Shown here: in pieces, positions 59,900-64,000 of the stretch
Layout of the letters: each line of letters starts with the position of its first letter
How positions within the stretch are numbered: position 1 is the stretch's first letter
NCBI GenBank assembly: GCA_030263665.1
Contig: SZPK01000013.1
Span: 23,043-87,042, forward strand
Direction: 5' to 3'
Origin: Villigracilis sp024434165
GTDB taxonomy: Bacteria; Chloroflexota; Anaerolineae; Anaerolineales; Villigracilaceae
DNA: 64,000 bases
The notes under the pieces: model-generated
Databases searched by the model: none
What the model saw: the letters and a program-made list of their open reading frames with translations, nothing else
Told to the model about the DNA's origin: nothing
Made by a program: the position numbers and the translations under genes

Positions 59900-60748
59900 T
59901 CAGCCTGCGGGCTGAATAAAAAATCCCACACCCATGGCGCGCGGTCCGGCGTGGACGACGATGGCGGGCGGCAGTTCATAGATGGGGATGTACTGGACTG
60001 CGACTTTCGATTTCAACTCGGCGGCGAGCGCTTCCGCTTCTTTCTCCGCCTCGACCTGCAGCACACACAAATGAGCGGATTCTCCGCCTTTGCAGGTTTC
60101 CGCCGTCACTTCCACCAGGCGGGCGAGCGCGCGCTTCTTTGTCCGCTGCTGTTCAAACGGCTCCACCTGCCCATCTTTGACCTGCAAAATCGGCTTGATC
60201 TCCAGCAGTTCCGCCAGCAGGCGTTTCGCCCCGCCGATGCGCCCGCCCCTGGCGAGATATTCCAGCGTATCCACCAGGAAGTAGATCCGCCCGCGCGGAA
60301 TCATATCCTCCAGCGCTGCCACGATCTGGCTGGCGGATTTTCCCGCCTTCGCCATGTCGTCTGCCAGGAGAACAAGCGAACCGAGGTTGCAGGAGATGGT
60401 CTGCGTATCCACCACGCGGATGTCCACATCAGGGAATTCCTGCGCCGCCATCTGCGCCGAGCGGATCGTTCCGCTGGCTTTGCTTGTCGGCGCAACGACG
60501 ACCACGCTTTCGCCTTTTTTCCTTGCTTCTTCAAAAACGGGGTAGTACAAGGGCGGTTCGGGCGCGGCGGTTTTGGGCAGGGTCTTCGAGGCTTTTAGTT
60601 TTTGCAGGAATGCCGCGGTGTCGAGATCTTTGTCGTCGTGGAAGGTTTCCTCCCCGAACATCACGATCTGGGGAATCAGCGGAATCCCGCGCTGGGCGAG
60701 CAGGTCGCGCGGCAAGCCGCAGGTGGTATCGGCAACGATTATGGTCAT
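59900..60748 (-). CDS. DegV family fatty-acid-binding protein
   Basis: The 282-residue protein has VADTTCGLPRDLLAQRGIPL at the start, PTSKASGTIRSAQMAAQEF in the middle and YLARGGRIGGAKRLLAELLE, which together identify the DegV family. Members bind a fatty acid and, as FakB, present it to the FakA kinase. FakA is not in the window. A GGAGGAG site precedes the ATG. A small hairpin overlaps the stop codon. Confidence 0.92.
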   Translation of the reverse strand: MTIIVADTTCGLPRDLLAQRGIPLIPQIVMFGEETFHDDKDLDTAAFLQKLKASKTLPKTAAPEPPLYYPVFEEARKKGESVVVVAPTSKASGTIRSAQMAAQEFPDVDIRVVDTQTISCNLGSLVLLADDMAKAGKSASQIVAALEDMIPRGRIYFLVDTLEYLARGGRIGGAKRLLAELLEIKPILQVKDGQVEPFEQQRTKKRALARLVEVTAETCKGGESAHLCVLQVEAEKEAEALAAELKSKVAVQYIPIYELPPAIVVHAGPRAMGVGFFIQPAG

Positions 60749-60843
60749 GGGAATCTCCTCCTGTCATTGTAGCCCCCTTTGGGCGGCGGTTTAACTGTCA
60801 AAAGAACCGAAAACCTTGTTACAAAGGGCAGATTCGATTGCCC

Positions 60844-61395
60844 TCACTCCATCCCCAACAGGCGTTTGCCTTCCTTCAATACTTGATCGTAACGGACCTC
60901 CAACGCCTGGTTCGAGCCGCGCAAGCCTTTGACCACCTTCTCGCTCCACAGCAGGTACTCCTGTTTGCGCTTCAGCGACCAGTTCGACGGCGGCGAATGA
61001 ATCAGGTCGTGGATGTTGCAGAGTTTATCCGCCAGTTTGAGCAGTTTCGCCCTGGGCGATTTCTTCGCGGCGGTTTCGATCTGCAGCTGCTTGCGGACTT
61101 CCTTGGGCAGGCTCTTGTCGTCGGTCACTTCGAGCACCAGGGAGAGGATTTCCTCCCCAAACTCGCGCTTGATCTCGGCGGGCGTGGCGTCGGTGTCTTC
61201 GATGGTGTCGTGCAGGATGGCGGCAGCAAGCAGGGCTTCATCACGCACCCCGCCCAGCGACCACAACGTCTCCGCCACCTGGATGGGATGGTTGATGTAC
61301 GGCGACGCCTTCGAATCCCTGCGCCGCTGGTCGTTGTGTTTTTCGGCGGAGAACCGCATGGCTTTCAGGAGCAGCCCGATTGACTCGTTCAACAC
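60844..61395 (-). CDS. HD-domain (p)ppGpp-hydrolase-like protein
   Basis: The 183-residue protein matches the hydrolase domain of RelA/SpoT: AMRFSAEKHNDQRRRDSKAS with the first His, PYINHPIQVAETLWSL, and AAAILHDTIEDTDATPAEIK with the HD pair and the following ED. No synthetase, TGS or ACT domain is present, as in small hydrolases of the MESH1 type. A GTG start at 61395 with GGGAGA six bases before it fits the overlap with the GNAT-like gene. Other HD-phosphohydrolase substrates are possible. Confidence 0.85.
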   Translation of the reverse strand: MLNESIGLLLKAMRFSAEKHNDQRRRDSKASPYINHPIQVAETLWSLGGVRDEALLAAAILHDTIEDTDATPAEIKREFGEEILSLVLEVTDDKSLPKEVRKQLQIETAAKKSPRAKLLKLADKLCNIHDLIHSPPSNWSLKRKQEYLLWSEKVVKGLRGSNQALEVRYDQVLKEGKRLLGME

Positions 61396-62516
61396 GCAAT
61401 CTCCCTGCTGTAAGTACGGTGGACTTTGTAGAAATCCATTCCGAAATTTTCCATATCGCGCCGCATGGCTTCGTTTTCCACGCCGATCTGAATCACTTCG
61501 GCGTGTCTGAACTGCCCCGATTCTCTCACAGATTTGAACATCTCGCTGTAGAGAACTGCCATGCCGCCGGAGCCGCGGTATTCGGGAAGCAAGCCCGCGC
61601 CGTTGATGTTCAGCCAGCCGGTGCGTTTGAGTTCGCGCAGGAGCGCCAGCCAGCCGAAGGGGAATAACCTGCCTTTGGTCTTTTGCAGCGCGGCGGAGAC
61701 ATCCGGGTATGCCAGCAAAAAGCCGACGGGGTCGGACCCCTTCATCACAATCTTGATCAACTTCGGGTCGGCGAACCACAGCATTTGATTTGCGAGCGCG
61801 TCCGCTTCTTCATCCGAGATGGGAACGTTGCCCGCCGTGCCGCGCAGTGCGCCGTTGTAGAGGTCCCTCAATTTGGGGACAAGCGCGCGCAAGTCGGAGC
61901 GTTTTTCATAGCGGGCGATGCGCAATCCACGCCGCTGTTTGATGCGTTCCGCCAGTTCGTGAATGCGCTCCGGGAATTGAACGTCCGTGCCGATGTAACC
62001 GGAGACCGCTTCACCGTGTTTTTCGAATCCCTGCGCTTCGATCAGGTCAACGTAATACGCCGGGTTGTAGGGCAAGCCAAAGGCGGGGCGATGCTCGAAG
62101 CCCTTCACCAGCAGACCGAATCCATCCAGCGGAGTGAAACCCTTTGGACCGATGATGCGCGTCAAGCCGCGCGAACGCGCCCAGGCAAAACCCGCCTCGA
62201 ACATCCCCTGCGCGGCTTCGGGATTGTTCTCGCACTCGAAGAGATAAAAGAACGCGGTCGCTTCGCGGTTGAACTCGTTGTAGGGGCGGTTATCCAAAAC
62301 GGCGAGCCGCCCGATGGGCTGCACCCCGGAGCAGGCGAGAAAGAATGCGGCGTGGGAATGTTTGTAGTACGGGAACCGCTTTGGGCGGAGTCGGAGGCGT
62401 TCGTCCATTTGCAGGGGCGGCACCCATTGGGGAATGTCCCTGTAAATGGAAAACGGCAGGCGGAGGAAATCCTCCACCTGGCTTTTTTTGTCAAGATCAA
62501 GTTGGGTAATATTCAT
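61389..62516 (-). CDS. GNAT-like protein of unknown substrate
   Basis: This 375-residue protein begins MNITQLDLDKKSQVEDFLRL and contains HSHAAFFLACSGVQPIGRLA and GFTPLDGFGLLVKGFEHRPA. Its C-terminal part (PVGFLLAYPDVSAALQKTKG, GAGLLPEYRGSGGMAVLYSE) has the GNAT acetyl-CoA-binding pattern, with RGSGG as the loop. Similar proteins in many bacteria are annotated only as N-acetyltransferase-like. It overlaps the HD gene by seven bases. The substrate is unknown. Confidence 0.75.
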   Translation of the reverse strand: MNITQLDLDKKSQVEDFLRLPFSIYRDIPQWVPPLQMDERLRLRPKRFPYYKHSHAAFFLACSGVQPIGRLAVLDNRPYNEFNREATAFFYLFECENNPEAAQGMFEAGFAWARSRGLTRIIGPKGFTPLDGFGLLVKGFEHRPAFGLPYNPAYYVDLIEAQGFEKHGEAVSGYIGTDVQFPERIHELAERIKQRRGLRIARYEKRSDLRALVPKLRDLYNGALRGTAGNVPISDEEADALANQMLWFADPKLIKIVMKGSDPVGFLLAYPDVSAALQKTKGRLFPFGWLALLRELKRTGWLNINGAGLLPEYRGSGGMAVLYSEMFKSVRESGQFRHAEVIQIGVENEAMRRDMENFGMDFYKVHRTYSREIAC

Positions 62517-62548
62517 AAAAGGTAGAGCGAGATAACATCTCGCTCTAC
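62513..62548 (-). terminator. Rho-independent terminator after the MFS gene
   Basis: GTAGAGCGAGAT and ATCTCGCTCTAC form a twelve-base-pair perfect stem with a three-base loop, followed on the minus strand by CTTTTATG. The stop codon of the transporter lies inside it. Confidence 0.8.
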
Positions 62549-63828
62549 ATCGCCTTTGCGCGTTCCGCCATTTGTTCGCGCAGGTGTTTGGTATCCCTGT
62601 CAATCGTGAAGATGGCGCCGAGATAGAAGAAGAAGCACAGACCCCACGCCACAGTGCAGATGAGCAGGATGGCGGTCTTCAGGTCAATCGCGTCGGCGAT
62701 GATGCCGGTGAGGATGGGCGCAAACGCCGCGCCCGCATTTTCAATGAAGTATTCCGTAGCCTGTGCCGTCGAGCGGACTTCGGGGGCGGTCACATCATAC
62801 ACGGTGGCGATGACGTTTGCCGACGAGAGCGGCATGAAGATGGCGGTGAGGCACATGAAGACAAAGAATTGATTCTTCGCGTCGAGGGGCGTGTTGAGCG
62901 CAAGGAAAAGAAACGCCGCGCCGAGAAGAACGCCGATGGACGAGACGATGATGCGTCCCTTGTTGGTGCGCTTGAAGGCAAAGTCGCCCAGCGCGCCGCC
63001 GACGAAGTATCCGCTGGCGAGGATGAGGATGACCGGCGCCATGGTGAAGAGGATACCGTTCGCATCGTAACCGCGTTCCTTTTCGAGATAAGCGAAGAAG
63101 AAATACGTGATGACGTTCCATGGGAAGACGCCCGCGAAGCCCTGCAAAAAGATGAACCACATGGTCTTCTTCTTGAAGATTTCCCTTGCCTCCGCCCACG
63201 AGAACTTGAAGGTCTGCATCTCCGCCATGTTCTCGAACTCGGGCTCGGCTTTGCCGCGCGGCATTTCGCGCACGCCGAAGAAGATGAGCAGGGCGATCAC
63301 CAGCCCCAGCGAGCCGGTGATGTAGAACACGCTTCGCCACCCGCCGATGGCTGGCGCCACCATCAGAGCCAGAATCATGCCGACGAGGTATCCGATCGGC
63401 TGGGCAAGCTGGAGGATGCCGTAGATCTTCCCGCGCAGGCTCGGACCAAAATAGTCGGCGACGAGCGTGTACAAGCCGGGGTAGGAGGAGTCGTCAATGC
63501 CGGTGGAGGCGCGCGTGGCAAGGAAGACGCCGAAGTTCTTTGCAAGCGCGTTCAGCCAGGTGGTTGCACCCCAGACGAACGATGCCGCCGAAAGCAGTTT
63601 TGCGCGCGCATAGTGGTCGTACAAATATCCCCAGATCGGGTAGAGGATCGTGGCGACGATCAACGCTCCCGAATTGACCAGCCCCCATTGTTTGTTGTTA
63701 ATTCCAAAGTCGCTGCTGATCTGCACCTGCAGCGAGCCGATCATCAATTTATCGGTCTGGTGCAGCAACATGAAAAAGAAGAAGACAACGACCACGAACC
63801 AGCGATAGCGCGAATGTTGCGGCGACAT
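62545..63828 (-). CDS. Major facilitator superfamily transporter
   Basis: The 427-residue protein has about twelve hydrophobic helices in two halves. YPIWGYLYDHYARAKLLSAA matches the cytoplasmic loop 2-3 signature of the superfamily (GxxxDxxxRxxxL-like). FLATRASTGIDDSSYPGLYT and GKIYGILQLAQPIGYLVGMI resemble organic-acid or sugar-acid transporters and the spinster-like group. The start at MSPQHSRYRW follows GAGGTG; an upstream ATG adds ten residues. No partner gene identifies the substrate. Confidence 0.88.
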   Translation of the reverse strand: MSPQHSRYRWFVVVVFFFFMLLHQTDKLMIGSLQVQISSDFGINNKQWGLVNSGALIVATILYPIWGYLYDHYARAKLLSAASFVWGATTWLNALAKNFGVFLATRASTGIDDSSYPGLYTLVADYFGPSLRGKIYGILQLAQPIGYLVGMILALMVAPAIGGWRSVFYITGSLGLVIALLIFFGVREMPRGKAEPEFENMAEMQTFKFSWAEAREIFKKKTMWFIFLQGFAGVFPWNVITYFFFAYLEKERGYDANGILFTMAPVILILASGYFVGGALGDFAFKRTNKGRIIVSSIGVLLGAAFLFLALNTPLDAKNQFFVFMCLTAIFMPLSSANVIATVYDVTAPEVRSTAQATEYFIENAGAAFAPILTGIIADAIDLKTAILLICTVAWGLCFFFYLGAIFTIDRDTKHLREQMAERAKAM

Positions 63829-63948
63829 GATGCACCTCGAAAATTGGAATTTTCCCAAGTATCAGGGGTCAGGGTGTGGGTGTCAAGTGGTGGAGAAAAA
63901 GACCTCGACTTTGGCAGTTTGAGCAAAGTTAGGGAAGAGGTAAAAACG

Positions 63949-63978
63949 GCCAAAAGGGTACGCAAGAGCCCTTTTGGC
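63949..63978 (+). terminator. Hairpin at the window edge
   Basis: GCCAAAAGGG and CCCTTTTGGC form a ten-base-pair stem with a ten-base loop. Flanking T content is low (ATTAAATG follows), so it may be a weak terminator or structural palindrome. Nothing else is recognised from 63829 to 64000. Confidence 0.5.
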
Positions 63979-64000
63979 ATTAAATGCGTGTGGAAGCGGC

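Noticed and set aside
1..64000. tRNA or rRNA genes
   Set aside because: Gene-free gaps were scanned for tRNA T-loop patterns and for rRNA-like stretches; none was convincing by eye.

Overview
This 64 kb window looks like chromosomal DNA from a member of the Chloroflexota, most likely Anaerolineae. That is an inference from gene content (a translin-family protein beside a DUF3467-like protein, many Thr/Pro-rich exported proteins, MscL with a zinc ribbon, dense intergenic palindromes), from moderately high GC, and from several start codons sitting directly behind a -10 box. No rRNA, tRNA, CRISPR array or prophage was recognised. Most genes are on the minus strand, in long runs with ATGA or TGATG overlaps.

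Layout. 0-5 kb: a cytochrome b561, ssb, a DUF3467-like/translin pair, a small membrane protein and an exported propeller-TPR protein. 5-11 kb: a sensor kinase and a GAF protein, both starting with receiver domains that have lost the phospho-acceptor Asp; then a GT2 glycosyltransferase and a methyltransferase-like protein with a broken catalytic motif. 11-12.4 kb: a CAP-domain lipoprotein between two repeat elements. 12.6-34.4 kb: one minus-strand cell-surface glycan cluster of nineteen genes. It holds GT39, GT2 and GT4 transferases, a UGM-like flavoprotein, a Wzm/Wzt-type ABC exporter, a pyruvyltransferase-GT2-methyltransferase fusion, a sulfotransferase, an oxidoreductase, an epimerase and a polysaccharide deacetylase. 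35-39 kb: rpoD and dnaG. 39-48 kb: a TlpA-like thioredoxin and a five-gene family-5 ABC importer. Its binding protein appears circularly permuted, and its promoter carries a LacI-type operator, which suggests a sugar-derived substrate. 48.5-52.3 kb: mscL, a UvrD/PcrA helicase, and a REP/RAYT block (tandem 68-bp units plus a frameshifted Y1 REP transposase) flanked by a 57-bp duplication of the helicase 3' end. 52.3-64 kb: NUDIX, sugar nucleotidyltransferase, aminotransferase, diguanylate cyclase, SUI1, proC, ruvA, ruvC, YebC, DegV, a (p)ppGpp-hydrolase-like HD protein, a GNAT-like protein and an MFS transporter.

How it fits together. The glycan cluster is coherent: sugar modification and assembly genes surround an ABC exporter whose ATPase has a Wzt-like C-terminal substrate domain. 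The importer operon has a full control layout: promoter, operator, a long leader, an attenuator-like hairpin after the binding-protein gene, and a strong terminator after a small membrane protein. Repair genes (ssb, helicase, ruvA, ruvC) and the primase/sigma pair are ordinary core genes. The most unusual signals are the REP/RAYT insertion with its duplicated helicase tail, the permuted binding protein, the paired pseudo-receivers, a membrane domain found both free-standing and fused to its neighbour, and the predicted leaderless promoters.
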